Below, one piece after another: positions 8,248 through 15,372 of a stretch of 64,000 nt of DNA; the stretch's first letter is position 1, and each line of letters starts with the position of its first letter. The translations under genes were made by a program, and so were the position numbers. Source of the stretch: Acidimicrobiia bacterium (lineage in GTDB: Bacteria; Actinomycetota; Acidimicrobiia; Acidimicrobiales; AC-14); the NCBI GenBank assembly GCA_023264995.1, contig JAHFUR010000009.1, positions 1-64,000 of the forward strand. The letters are read 5' to 3'. The notes below the pieces were generated by a model that saw only the letters and a program-made list of their open reading frames with translations, was not told the origin of the DNA and did no database searches.

Positions 8248-8598
8248 TCAAAGGCCGAGGTGAAGACGCATGGCGGCGTCGAGCGCTGCAAGCAGGTCGG
8301 CTGGCAGCCGTCCCGTGACCGATCCAATCCGCTCCACTGCGACCGATCGGATCTGTTCGGCCTGTGCCTTGGACGCCTTCGGCAACCCGCAGGATCCCGC
8401 GGGAAGCAGAACCTGAAACGGGAAGACCCGGCTGGTCTGACCGGTGACCGGGACGACCGTGATGACGCCCCGGGCCAGGTTCTGCGCCGTGCGGTTGGCA
8501 CCGTCGTTGCTCACGACGACGGCGGGCCGACGCTTGTCGGCCTCGCTCCCCCGGACGGGGTCGAGGTCGACCCAGACCACATCGCCGCGCTGCATCAA
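8248..8598 (-). CDS. mazF: MazF/PemK-family mRNA interferase toxin
   Basis: A 116-residue PemK-like toxin: RGDVVWVDLDPVRGSEADK at the N-terminus, RRPAVVVSNDGANR, and GVITVVPVTGQTSRVFPFQV, with EQIRSVAVERIG later. These match the beta-barrel core of MazF endoribonucleases, including the conserved Arg and Ser/Thr-rich active-site region. The ATG overlaps the stop of the upstream antitoxin (8595-8598), so the pair is translationally coupled with antitoxin first. Probably an active sequence-specific RNA-cleaving toxin. Confidence 0.88.
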   Translation of the reverse strand: MMQRGDVVWVDLDPVRGSEADKRRPAVVVSNDGANRTAQNLARGVITVVPVTGQTSRVFPFQVLLPAGSCGLPKASKAQAEQIRSVAVERIGSVTGRLPADLLAALDAAMRLHLGL

Positions 8599-8813
8599 CC
8601 GGTGAGGCCATCAGCGACGGTGGCGTCCCACAGCTCGCCATCCGAGGATGCCCACTCCTGCCACGCCGCCGCGTAGTCGGCGCCCATCTCGTTGGAGCGC
8701 AGGAGGGCGAGGGCACGGTGCACGACCGCCGACCGGGAGTCGACCTCGTGCTCGTTGGCGTAGTGGTCAATGAACTCGACATCGCCGTCGGGCAGGCTCA
8801 CACTGAGCTTCAT
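8595..8813 (-). CDS. Ribbon-helix-helix antitoxin (MazE-type partner)
   Basis: A 72-residue antitoxin. The N-terminal KLSVSLPDGDVEFIDHYANE and SRSAVVHRALALLR form a ribbon-helix-helix DNA-binding motif; the C-terminal YAAAWQEWASSDGELWD is the acidic, Trp-rich toxin-binding segment usual for MazE partners in actinobacteria. It is probably a self-repressor. A TAGCAT hexamer lies 6 nt before the ATG within 9-bp direct repeats, a likely operator. Confidence 0.85.
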   Translation of the reverse strand: MKLSVSLPDGDVEFIDHYANEHEVDSRSAVVHRALALLRSNEMGADYAAAWQEWASSDGELWDATVADGLTG

Positions 8814-8819
8814 GGGCTC

Positions 8820-8851
8820 ATGCTACCTCTATCGGACCTCTAATGCTACCT
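8820..8851 (-). promoter_or_regulatory. Direct repeats over the MazEF-type promoter
   Basis: Two copies of AGGTAGCAT (minus strand; plus coordinates 8820-8828 and 8843-8851) are spaced 23 bp apart, about two helical turns. The proximal copy includes TAGCAT, ending 6 nt before the antitoxin ATG. This suggests a promoter for a leaderless transcript with a repeated operator bound by the RHH antitoxin. Confidence 0.4.
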
Positions 8852-9025
8852 GGGTAGTACGGCTCGACAGCCCGATCCGGTGGCTCACGCTGCCGGCGAT
8901 TGTGGACACCTCACGGGGAGGGTGTCGGCGTCGTTATGCGTCACACGCCGAGGCGGTCGGGCGAGGGCGTCCCGGGCAATACGCGTCCTGTCGGTCCGAC
9001 GTGCGACGCTTCGAGAGTGGCGCGC

Positions 9026-9400
9026 ATGGTGCTGACGGAACTTCGATGCGGTTTGCCACGCTCAAAGGAGCAGGACAACGCAGGTCCGACGCACCTCGCC
9101 GACGCGCTGACCGCACTGGACGACCGACGTGAGATCGAATTGGTCGGCGATTCGGGCGCGTGGCTTGGGATCGCCGGAGGGCCGACGTACTTCTTCCTGG
9201 GATACTCCGGCCCGGATGACACGATCTGGCAGGCCGTCGCGGATCATCCGCCCACCGAGTCGACTGCAGTGATAATCGGCGGACAGCCAACGGTGCTGAG
9301 CGCCCGATATCTGGTAGGTGCAGAGACCGCGCGAGCGGCTGCCGTGCACTTCATCAAAGTCGAGGAACGACTGCCTACAATCCTCTGGGAGCAGATGTAG
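9026..9400 (+). CDS. Imm1-like immunity protein
   Basis: A 124-residue protein with the pattern I associate with Imm1 immunity proteins: an early helix THLADALTALDDRREIELVG, the core WLGIAGGPTYFFLGYSG, a strand STAVIIGGQ, and LVGAETARAAAVHFIK before a terminal LPTILWE. Imm1 proteins protect against deaminase-like polymorphic toxins (established for the family). No toxin gene is next to it. ATG 9026 is chosen; GTG 9017 is equally possible. The frame extends further upstream but without conserved sequence. Confidence 0.5.
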   Translation: MVLTELRCGLPRSKEQDNAGPTHLADALTALDDRREIELVGDSGAWLGIAGGPTYFFLGYSGPDDTIWQAVADHPPTESTAVIIGGQPTVLSARYLVGAETARAAAVHFIKVEERLPTILWEQM

Positions 9401-9950
9401 ACGCTGTCCCAGACCAGGCACCGAACTGCCGTTACGCGCTCCGGCGCCGGCGGAGACGTTTCCCAGAATATGCGCCCCTATGTCCGTGGTGAGAGGCCTC
9501 CCGCCGCGCCCCCCTGGTGCTGTTACAGGGCGTGGGCGGCCATGTATGGGGCGGCCGCTCCGGCGTCTCACCCATCGCCGGTTCGGGGCGCTGGCACCGT
9601 CAACTGACCGACCTGAGCGAACTGCCCGGGGGCCATGGTGTCCTGCGCCGCGGGGCCTTAGTAGCGGATCTGGTGACTCCGGCGGCAACGGCGGAGCGGC
9701 GCCTCGCCGCGTCCAGCGACAGGCGGCCGGCGATCGCGGAACTCTCAAACCGACGGCCATCACGGGTGATGGACACGTCGTTCCCAGTCGTGGGCCGAAC
9801 GAGATCGCTCCCGAATTCCTCCAGGCTCATGTGGATGACCTGGGTGCCACCCACCCAACGTACCGACGCCGGCCAGACTGGGTAGGACACCACCGGGCGG
9901 TCCGACGTACCCGGACCGTCGAAGCGACGACGCGGACAAGGAGTGATGCT
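9401..9950. other. 550-bp stretch without a confident gene; possible antitoxin remnant
   Basis: No intact gene is supported. On the minus strand a 76-residue frame (9830 down to 9600) begins MSLEEFGSDLV and contains VSITRDGRRFESSAI, reminiscent of Phd/YefM-type antitoxins whose core often reads VTRDGRPV. The rest of the frame is low-complexity and no toxin follows, so at most this is a decayed antitoxin. AAGGAG at 9938-9943 is the ribosome site of the next gene. Confidence 0.3.
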
Positions 9951-10328
9951 GTGAACCTGAACAACGTCATGCTGGGTTCGGAGGATCCGAGGGCCCTGGG
10001 TGCCTTCTACGGGAAGATCCTCGGTGCCCCCGACCCGGACTGGAGCGACGAGGCCAACGGCTGGTTCGCCTTCAAGGCGGGCGACGGCAGCCTGGCCGTC
10101 GGGCCGCACAGCGAGGTCAAGGGCCGCAGCCCGGAGCCGGCGCGGATCATGATGAACTTCGCCGTCGGCGACGTGAAGGCGGAGTTCGAGCGCATCCGGG
10201 CCCTTGGCGTCGAGGTCGTCGCCGAGCCCTACGACGCCGGCGGCGGCATGTACATGTGCACCTTCGCCGACCCGGACGGCAACTACTTCCAGCTGGCCCC
10301 GCCCTGGGACCCGCCCGAGGCCGGTTAG
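9951..10328 (+). CDS. VOC-family (glyoxalase-like) protein
   Basis: A 125-residue single VOC module: NNVMLGSEDPRALGAFYGKI, FKAGDGSLAVGPHSEV, IMMNFAVGDVKAEFERIRAL and the C-terminal metal-side motif MCTFADPDGNYFQLAPP. GTG 9951 has a good ribosome site (AAGGAG, 7 nt). The final beta strand with DPDGN is well preserved, so it is likely intact; substrate unknown. Its stop overlaps the stop of the convergent MFS gene by a few bases. Base composition is back to the very GC-rich norm here. Confidence 0.8.
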   Translation: MNLNNVMLGSEDPRALGAFYGKILGAPDPDWSDEANGWFAFKAGDGSLAVGPHSEVKGRSPEPARIMMNFAVGDVKAEFERIRALGVEVVAEPYDAGGGMYMCTFADPDGNYFQLAPPWDPPEAG

Positions 10329-11602
10329 GCGGCGACGATCACCTCGGGGGCCTCGCCGCCGGCCGGGGCCCCTTCGCCGGCCCGCCGGCGGAGGCCGACC
10401 CGTGACGCCGCGGCCACCGCGGCCGCCAGGCTGATGGCCCCACCCAGGCCCAGGCCGAAGCGCGGCCCCCACGCCTCGGAGATCCAGCCGAGGAGGGGGC
10501 CGCCCACGGGCGTGCTGCCCAGGAACAGCAGGCCGTAGAGGGCCATGACCCGGCCCCGCATAGCCGGGTCGGAGCCGAGCTGCAGGGTGGTGTTGGCCGT
10601 GGCCAGGAAGAGCATGACGGCCATGCCGGTGGGCACGAGGAGCACGCACGTCAGCCAGGCCGTCGGCGCCACCGAGGTGGCCAGCAACAGGGCGCCGAAG
10701 GCGATGCCCGCGCCGATCAGTACCCGGCGGGTGGGCCGGGCCCGGCTGGCCGCGTAGAGCGCGCCGGTGAGCGACCCCAGCGACATGAGCGACGTGAACA
10801 GGCTGTACAGGCCGGCGCCGCCCGAGAAGGTGAACTTGGCCAGCAGGGGCAGCACCACGATGAAGTTGAACCCGAAGAGGCCGAGCACGGCGACGAGGAA
10901 CAGGGTGGAGCGCAGGGTGGGGTCAGCCCACACGTAGCGCAGGCCGGCCCGCACCTCGCCCCGCTGGCGCTCGCTGCGCTCCCGCCGGTACAGCTCCTCG
11001 GGGCGCATGGCAATGAGGGCGGCGATCACGGCCAGGAACGAGATGGCGTTGGCCAGGAACGCCGGCGCGATCCCCAGGGTGGCGATGATCACGCCGGCCG
11101 CCGCTGGGCCAAGGATGCGCCCGCTGTTGTACATGGCGCTGTTGAGGCCCACGGCGTTGGGCACGTCCTCGGGGCCGACCATCTCGATGACGAACGACTG
11201 CCGGGTGGGCATGTCGACCATGGTCACCACCCCGAGCAGGAAGGCCAGCACGTAGACCATCCACAGCTCGACGGTGTGGGTGGCCACCAGGGCGAACAGG
11301 GCCAGGGCCAGGAGGGCGCCGGCCAGCTGGGTGACGACGAGCAGCTTGCGCTTGTCGCAACGGTCGGCCAGCAGGCCGCCCCACAGCCCGAAGAAGAGCA
11401 TGGGCACGAACTGCAGGGCGACGGTGATGCCCAGGTCCACACCGCTGCCGGTGAGGTTCAGCACCAGCCAGCTCTGGGCGACCGTCTGCATCCAGGTGCC
11501 ACTGACCGAGATCAGTTGACCGATGAAGAACAGCCGGTAGTTACGGATGTGCAGCGATCGGAACGTGCGGGCCCCGAACGCCCGCAGGTCGGCCCGGCTC
11601 AC
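10325..11602 (-). CDS. MFS exporter (EntS/MFS_3-like)
   Basis: A 425-residue inner-membrane transporter, predicted 10-12 membrane helices. N-terminal FRSLHIRNYRLFFIGQLIS and TWMQTVAQSWLVLNLTGS are typical of MFS_3/EntS-type exporters; the loop between helices 2 and 3 reads WGGLLADRCDKRKLL, a variant of the GxxxDRxGRR signature. NSAMYNSGRILGPAAAGVI marks the second signature. GTG start. It lies downstream of the MarR regulator, separated only by one copy of the intercistronic repeat, so it is probably a MarR-controlled efflux pump. Confidence 0.85.
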   Translation of the reverse strand: MSRADLRAFGARTFRSLHIRNYRLFFIGQLISVSGTWMQTVAQSWLVLNLTGSGVDLGITVALQFVPMLFFGLWGGLLADRCDKRKLLVVTQLAGALLALALFALVATHTVELWMVYVLAFLLGVVTMVDMPTRQSFVIEMVGPEDVPNAVGLNSAMYNSGRILGPAAAGVIIATLGIAPAFLANAISFLAVIAALIAMRPEELYRRERSERQRGEVRAGLRYVWADPTLRSTLFLVAVLGLFGFNFIVVLPLLAKFTFSGGAGLYSLFTSLMSLGSLTGALYAASRARPTRRVLIGAGIAFGALLLATSVAPTAWLTCVLLVPTGMAVMLFLATANTTLQLGSDPAMRGRVMALYGLLFLGSTPVGGPLLGWISEAWGPRFGLGLGGAISLAAAVAAASRVGLRRRAGEGAPAGGEAPEVIVAA

Positions 11603-11670
11603 TGGGCCACGCTGGCGTTGAGAGCGCGGCCCAGTGAGGGCTCGATGGGCCGGCCTCCCGGGCCGGTCAC
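11599..11670 (-). repeat. Single copy of the intercistronic hairpin/mini-ORF element (marR to MFS)
   Basis: The first 42 nt from the marR stop (plus 11669 down to 11628) match the nirB-nirD repeats at 39 positions. The element starts on the marR TGA and ends on the MFS GTG. It contains hairpin 1 (CCGGCC-CGGGA-GGCCGG) and hairpin 2 with a perfect 9-bp stem CACTGGGCC/GGCCCAGTG (11628-11636 with 11600-11608) that includes the MFS start codon. A 23-residue mini-ORF (GTG 11670, beginning MTGPGGRPIEPSLG and ending SVAQ) overlaps marR and MFS through GTGA at both ends. Confidence 0.75.
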
Positions 11671-12128
11671 TCCTCCTCCAGCAGCCGTTCGAAGACCACG
11701 GCCGCCCGTTCGAGCGCGGCCAGGTCGTCAGGGCTGAGGTCGCGGAAGCGCTCGGCCAGGTAGGCGTCCTTCTGCTGGCGACTCTCCTCGAGGAAGCTGA
11801 GGCCGGCCGCCGTGGCCTCGACCCGGGCCACCCGCCGGTCGGTCTGGTCGACGGTGCGGCTCACCAGCCCCAGCTCCTCGAGGCAGGCCACGATCTTGGT
11901 CATGGTCGGCGGTTTGACCCGCTCCGCCCCCGACAGCTCGCCCAGGGTCAACGGCCCCAGCCGCTCCACGCTGGACAGCGTGGCCAGCTGGGAGGGCGAC
12001 AGTTCGCCTGGGAGCTGGGTCCGGAGGCGTCGCGCCAGGCGGGTGACGACCAGGCGCAGGCGAGAGGCCAGTTCGGCCTCGGCCGTGTTCGAGGCAGTGG
12101 CGGTGGCGGTGGCAGGGGAGACGCTCAT
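11667..12128 (-). CDS. MarR-family transcriptional regulator
   Basis: A 153-residue winged-helix regulator. Seen: an N-terminal dimer helix (LASRLRLVVTRLARRLRTQL), the DNA-binding helix-turn-helix LTLGELSGAERVKPPTMTKI, the wing with QTDRRVARVEATAAG (the DRR motif), and a C-terminal dimer helix. MarR proteins usually repress a divergent or downstream efflux gene and release on ligand binding. It is followed by the MFS exporter and diverges from phhB over a short AT-rich spacer with a CTAATTAG palindrome. Confidence 0.88.
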   Translation of the reverse strand: MSVSPATATATASNTAEAELASRLRLVVTRLARRLRTQLPGELSPSQLATLSSVERLGPLTLGELSGAERVKPPTMTKIVACLEELGLVSRTVDQTDRRVARVEATAAGLSFLEESRQQKDAYLAERFRDLSPDDLAALERAAVVFERLLEEE

Positions 12129-12184
12129 TCTTTCCCTAGACTAATTAGCCGTACGAACTATTCCAAACCAACTACACAATCCCC
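12129..12184. promoter_or_regulatory. Divergent marR/phhB promoter region with palindromic operator candidate
   Basis: This 56-bp spacer is strikingly AT-rich for the window. It holds the palindrome CTAATTAG (12141-12148) and, on the minus strand, TAGTCT about 9 nt before the marR ATG. CTACACAAT lies just before the phhB ATG. The palindrome overlaps the presumed marR promoter, a natural MarR binding site. Confidence 0.4.
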
Positions 12185-12469
12185 ATGGCCACGCTCTCCG
12201 ACGACGACATCCGCGCCGCCCTGGCCGACCTTCCCGGCTGGGAGCTGGCGGCCGGCGCCATCACCCGCCAGTACCGCCTCGACGGCTTCGCCGGGGCCAT
12301 CGCCTTCGTTGTCCGCCTCTCCTACGCGGCCGAGGCGGCCGACCACCACCCCGACCTCGACATCCGCTACAACGCGGTCCGGGTCACGCTCAGCACCCAC
12401 AGCGCCGGCGGCGTGACCACCAAGGACCTCGACCTGGCCCGGGCCATCGAGGGGCTGGCGCCGGCGTAG
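12185..12469 (+). CDS. phhB: 4a-hydroxytetrahydrobiopterin dehydratase (pterin carbinolamine dehydratase)
   Basis: A 94-residue protein with the full family pattern: LADLPGWELAAGAITRQY, the helix with FVVRLSYAAEAADHHPDLDI and its catalytic HHPD (His-His-Pro-Asp), then THSAGGVTTKDLDLARAIE. It dehydrates 4a-hydroxytetrahydropterin, recycling the cofactor of aromatic amino acid hydroxylases, and can also act in molybdopterin-related contexts. Length is typical. It diverges from marR; no hydroxylase gene is adjacent. Confidence 0.92.
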   Translation: MATLSDDDIRAALADLPGWELAAGAITRQYRLDGFAGAIAFVVRLSYAAEAADHHPDLDIRYNAVRVTLSTHSAGGVTTKDLDLARAIEGLAPA

Positions 12470-12523
12470 CGACCACCCTCGGCCCGCCGCGCCGGTCGTG
12501 GGCCGCCCGTGCGATGGAGCCGG

Positions 12524-12910
12524 TCAGGGCCGGTGGCGGGCGGCGAAGTACCAGCGGTGGCCCTCCGGGTCGATGGCGCGGTAGGTCCGGTAGCCGTAGT
12601 CCTGGTCCACCGGCTCGCCCAGCACCACCGCTCCGGCGGCCCGGGCCCGGTCGAAATGGGCATCGATGTCGTCGACCTCGCACCACACCTGGCTGTGCAC
12701 ACCGCCCAGTTCGGCCGGCGTGGAGAACCCGCCCTCCCGCCACACGGTCGCCACCGACACCACCGCCCCCGCCAGCGAGAGCTCGGCGTGCCCGACCGTC
12801 CCGTTGGGGCCGTCCATCCGGAGCGTCACCTCGAAGCCGAAGGCCCGGCCCAGGAACTCGATCGCACCGTCGGCATCGGCGTACGCCAGCATCGGCATCG
12901 CTGTACCCAT
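12524..12910 (-). CDS. VOC-family (glyoxalase/bleomycin-resistance-like) protein
   Basis: A 128-residue VOC protein of the PhnB-like subgroup: MLAYADADGAIEFLGRAFGF at the N-terminus, GHAELSLAGAVVSV, VWCEVDDIDAHFDRARAAGA, and a C-terminal YGYRTYRAIDPEGHRWYFA. Function of this subgroup is often unassigned. TAGTCT on the minus strand ends 6 nt before the ATG (plus strand AGACTA), so it may be transcribed without a leader. It converges with phhB and diverges from the flavin reductase. Confidence 0.8.
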   Translation of the reverse strand: MGTAMPMLAYADADGAIEFLGRAFGFEVTLRMDGPNGTVGHAELSLAGAVVSVATVWREGGFSTPAELGGVHSQVWCEVDDIDAHFDRARAAGAVVLGEPVDQDYGYRTYRAIDPEGHRWYFAARHRP

Positions 12911-12984
12911 GGCGGCAGACTATTGGCGCCGGCTGGCGCCTGCGCCGGCTTCCTCGGGATGTCCGGTCCGACGAGCGCCGGCAG

Positions 12985-12990
12985 TAGCGT
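12985..12990 (+). promoter_or_regulatory. Candidate -10 hexamer TAGCGT
   Basis: TAGCGT ends 7 nt before the ATG at 12998, consistent with a leaderless promoter for the flavin reductase gene. Confidence 0.35.
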
Positions 12991-12997
12991 CGGGCCG

Positions 12998-13540
12998 ATG
13001 CCAATCCAGAGCGGAACCGTCGGCCCCGTCCCCGAGGGGCGCGACCCCGAGGAGTACGACAAGTTGCGCCGGCGGGTCATGTGGGCCATGCCCTCGGGCC
13101 TGTACGTGATCGGGAGCCGGGCCGGCGAGCGGCGCAACGCCATGACGGCCAACTGGGTGACCCAGGTCAGCTCGGACCCCAAGCTGGTGGCGGTGAGCGT
13201 GGAGAAGGAGGCGTTCACCCACGAGCTGATCACCGAGGGCCGGGTGTTCACCGTCAACGTGATCGACCGCGAGGACCGGGCCATCGTGCGCAAGTTCACC
13301 AAGCCGGTCGAGGCCGACGCCGCCGAGTCCACCCTCAACGGCTTCCCCGTCCACGGCGGCCCGAGCGGCGCGCCCGTGCTCGACCAGGCGGTGGCGTGGG
13401 TCGACTGCCGGGTGCACAGCACCGTCGACCTGGGCAGCCACACCCTGTTCGTGGGCGAGGTGATCGATGCCGGCTTCCAGAAGGCCGAGGACACGCCGGT
13501 GCTGCGCATGGAGGACACCCGTATGAACTACGGGGGCTGA
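12998..13540 (+). CDS. Flavin reductase-like FMN-binding protein
   Basis: A 180-residue split-barrel flavoprotein of the DIM6/NTAB (flavin reductase-like) family. Seen: VMWAMPSGLYVIGSRAGERR, NAMTANWVTQVSSDPKLVAV (the FMN-binding N-x-M-T-A-N-W/S-V pattern), FTVNVIDREDRAIV and HTLFVGEVIDAGF. Such proteins reduce free flavin with NAD(P)H or carry FMN as oxidoreductases. Proper length; ATG start supported by the upstream TAGCGT. The partner mono-oxygenase, if any, is not nearby. Confidence 0.85.
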   Translation: MPIQSGTVGPVPEGRDPEEYDKLRRRVMWAMPSGLYVIGSRAGERRNAMTANWVTQVSSDPKLVAVSVEKEAFTHELITEGRVFTVNVIDREDRAIVRKFTKPVEADAAESTLNGFPVHGGPSGAPVLDQAVAWVDCRVHSTVDLGSHTLFVGEVIDAGFQKAEDTPVLRMEDTRMNYGG

Positions 13541-13549
13541 CCCGCCCTC

Positions 13550-14347
13550 GTGCGGCTGGCCAGCTTCAACGTCCTCCACGGCCGCTCGCTGGCCACCGGC
13601 GACGTGTCGACGGAGCGCCTGGCCACGGCCTGCGCATCGCTGGGCGCCGGCGTGCTCGCCCTCCAGGAGATCGACCGCAACCAGGCCCGCTCCGGCTCGG
13701 TCGACCAGACGGAGGCGGTGGCCCACGCCATGGGCGCCGCCGCCTGGCGGTTCGAGCCGGCCCTGATCGGCGAGCCCGGTGCGGTGTGGCGGGCCGCGCT
13801 CGACGGCGACGCCGCCGGGGCCGACCCCGGCTACGGCGTCGGGCTGGTGTCCCGGTACCCGGTGCGGGCGTGGCACGTCGTCCGGCTCCGGGCGGCCAAG
13901 GTCCGGGCGCCGGTGTACGTGCCGGGCGCCCGGGGCCGGTTCATCCTGCTGGCCGACGAGCCCCGGGTGGCCCTGGCCGCCGAGATTGAGACCCCGGCCG
14001 GCCCCATGGTGGTGGCCACCACCCACCTCTCGTTCGTGCCGGGTTGGAACCTGGTCCAACTGCGCCGGGTGGCCCGCGCCCTGGCCGCCCTCGGCCTGCC
14101 GTGCGTGCTCCTCGGCGACCTGAACGTGCCCGGACGGGTGCCGGCCCGGGCCACCGGCTGGCGGTCGCTGGCCACGGTCAAGACGTTCCCGGGCGGGAAA
14201 CCGTCGATGCAGATCGACCACGCCCTGGGCCACGGGCCGTTGCCGTCGGTCGGGGCGGCGACGGCCGTCGAGCTCCCGCTCTCGGACCACCGCGCCCTGG
14301 TGGTCGACCTGCTCGGGGCTCGGGACGGCGGCTCTAAGGTGGGCTGA
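13550..14347 (+). CDS. Endonuclease/exonuclease/phosphatase (EEP) family hydrolase
   Basis: A 265-residue metal-dependent EEP-fold protein with no signal peptide. Signature residues are present in order: FNVLHG near the start, the catalytic Glu in LALQEIDRN, TTHLSFVPGWN, Asp and Asn in LLGDLNVPG, and SDHRALVVDL at the end. The family hydrolyses phosphodiesters in nucleic acids, lipids or metabolites; the substrate here is unknown. GTG start 9 bp after the flavin reductase; it overlaps the next gene by one base (TGATG). Confidence 0.85.
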   Translation: MRLASFNVLHGRSLATGDVSTERLATACASLGAGVLALQEIDRNQARSGSVDQTEAVAHAMGAAAWRFEPALIGEPGAVWRAALDGDAAGADPGYGVGLVSRYPVRAWHVVRLRAAKVRAPVYVPGARGRFILLADEPRVALAAEIETPAGPMVVATTHLSFVPGWNLVQLRRVARALAALGLPCVLLGDLNVPGRVPARATGWRSLATVKTFPGGKPSMQIDHALGHGPLPSVGAATAVELPLSDHRALVVDLLGARDGGSKVG

Positions 14348-14841
14348 TGGCTCGGACCCCGCTCACCAACGCCGGTTGGGGCTTCGAGACCAATTGCTTC
14401 GTGTGCGAGCCGACCAACCCCGTCGGGCTGCACATCGCCTATTTCCACGACGACCTCGACGCCACCGTCACGGCCGAGTTCACCCTGGGAGCCGCCTACT
14501 CCGGCGCCCCCCACTACGTGCACGGTGGTGTGCTGCTGGCCATCATGGACGAGGCCATGGCCTGGGCCGCGATCGCCGTCGCCGGCCGCTTCGCCGTCGT
14601 CCAGTCCACGGCCACCACCTTCGCCCGCCCCGTCCGCGTCGACGAGCCCCACCGAGTGGTGGCGTCGGTCCACGACCGCACCGACACCGCGGTCACGGCC
14701 CGCGCGGTCGTGGCCGACGACGCCGGCCGGCGCTGCGCCGAGGCCCGCGCCCGCATGGTGGTGCTGTCGACCGCCGTCGCCGGCGCGGCCATCGGGCCGG
14801 TCACCGGCGCCGACATCCGCTACCTCCGGCCTCCGCCGTGA
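14347..14841 (+). CDS. PaaI-like hotdog-fold thioesterase
   Basis: A 164-residue acyl-CoA thioesterase-like protein. The hotdog helix reads HYVHGGVLLAIMDEAMAWAA, with the HGG and catalytic Asp/Glu typical of PaaI/YigI-type enzymes, followed by VQSTATTFARPVRVDEPHRV and a final strand ARARMVVL. An N-terminal NCFVCEPTNPVGL matches the CFVCG-type extension of a common actinobacterial subgroup. Likely hydrolyses a CoA thioester; substrate unknown. Translationally coupled to the EEP gene. Confidence 0.85.
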   Translation: MARTPLTNAGWGFETNCFVCEPTNPVGLHIAYFHDDLDATVTAEFTLGAAYSGAPHYVHGGVLLAIMDEAMAWAAIAVAGRFAVVQSTATTFARPVRVDEPHRVVASVHDRTDTAVTARAVVADDAGRRCAEARARMVVLSTAVAGAAIGPVTGADIRYLRPPP

Positions 14842-14890
14842 CGGCGTACCGCGCCGCCCCGGGGACGCCTCCGACCGAGGAGACCACGCC

Positions 14891-15220
14891 ATGAGCGCCC
14901 CCGCGATCAGTATCGACGACCTGGTTGCCGCCCGAGCCAATGGGACCGCCGTGCCGTTGATCGACGTCCGCCAGCCCGACGAGTACGACGCCGGCCACGT
15001 GCCGGGCGCCCGGTCCATCCCGCTCGGCGAGGTCGTGGCCCGGGCCGGCGAAGTCCCCACCGAGGGACCGGTCTACGTGATCTGCCAGTCCGGTGGCCGC
15101 AGCCAGCGGGCCGCCGACTACTACCAGAGCCTCGGCATCGACATCTACAACGTGGCCGGCGGCACCAAGGCGTGGGCCGACGCCGGCCACGATCTGGCCC
15201 GGGGGCCGCTCCCCGGCTGA
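14891..15220 (+). CDS. Rhodanese-like single-domain sulfurtransferase
   Basis: A 109-residue single rhodanese domain. Seen: LIDVRQPDEYDAGHVPGAR (the CH2A-like motif) and the active-site loop ICQSGGRSQRAA with the persulfide-carrying Cys, then YNVAGGTKAWADAGHDL. It would transfer sulfane sulfur in the cytoplasm, acceptor unknown. ATG start with GGAG about 8-9 nt upstream. Length equals GlpE-type proteins. Confidence 0.9.
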   Translation: MSAPAISIDDLVAARANGTAVPLIDVRQPDEYDAGHVPGARSIPLGEVVARAGEVPTEGPVYVICQSGGRSQRAADYYQSLGIDIYNVAGGTKAWADAGHDLARGPLPG

Positions 15221-15372
15221 AGGGGAGCCTTCCGCCGGGAGCGCTCGGGCCCGGAACTGGGCGACAAGTGGGTGCTCACGGTGAGAACCTACGGGGGCGC
15301 TCGTGCGGTGACCGTTCGCCCACGGTAAACCGCTCTTCGTCGGTCAGGAACGCAACGCCACTGCGCTGCCGG

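Noticed and set aside
9600-9830. Complete Phd/YefM antitoxin on the minus strand
   Set aside because: Only a short VSITRDGRRF-like stretch fits; the rest is low-complexity and no toxin follows, so at most a remnant.
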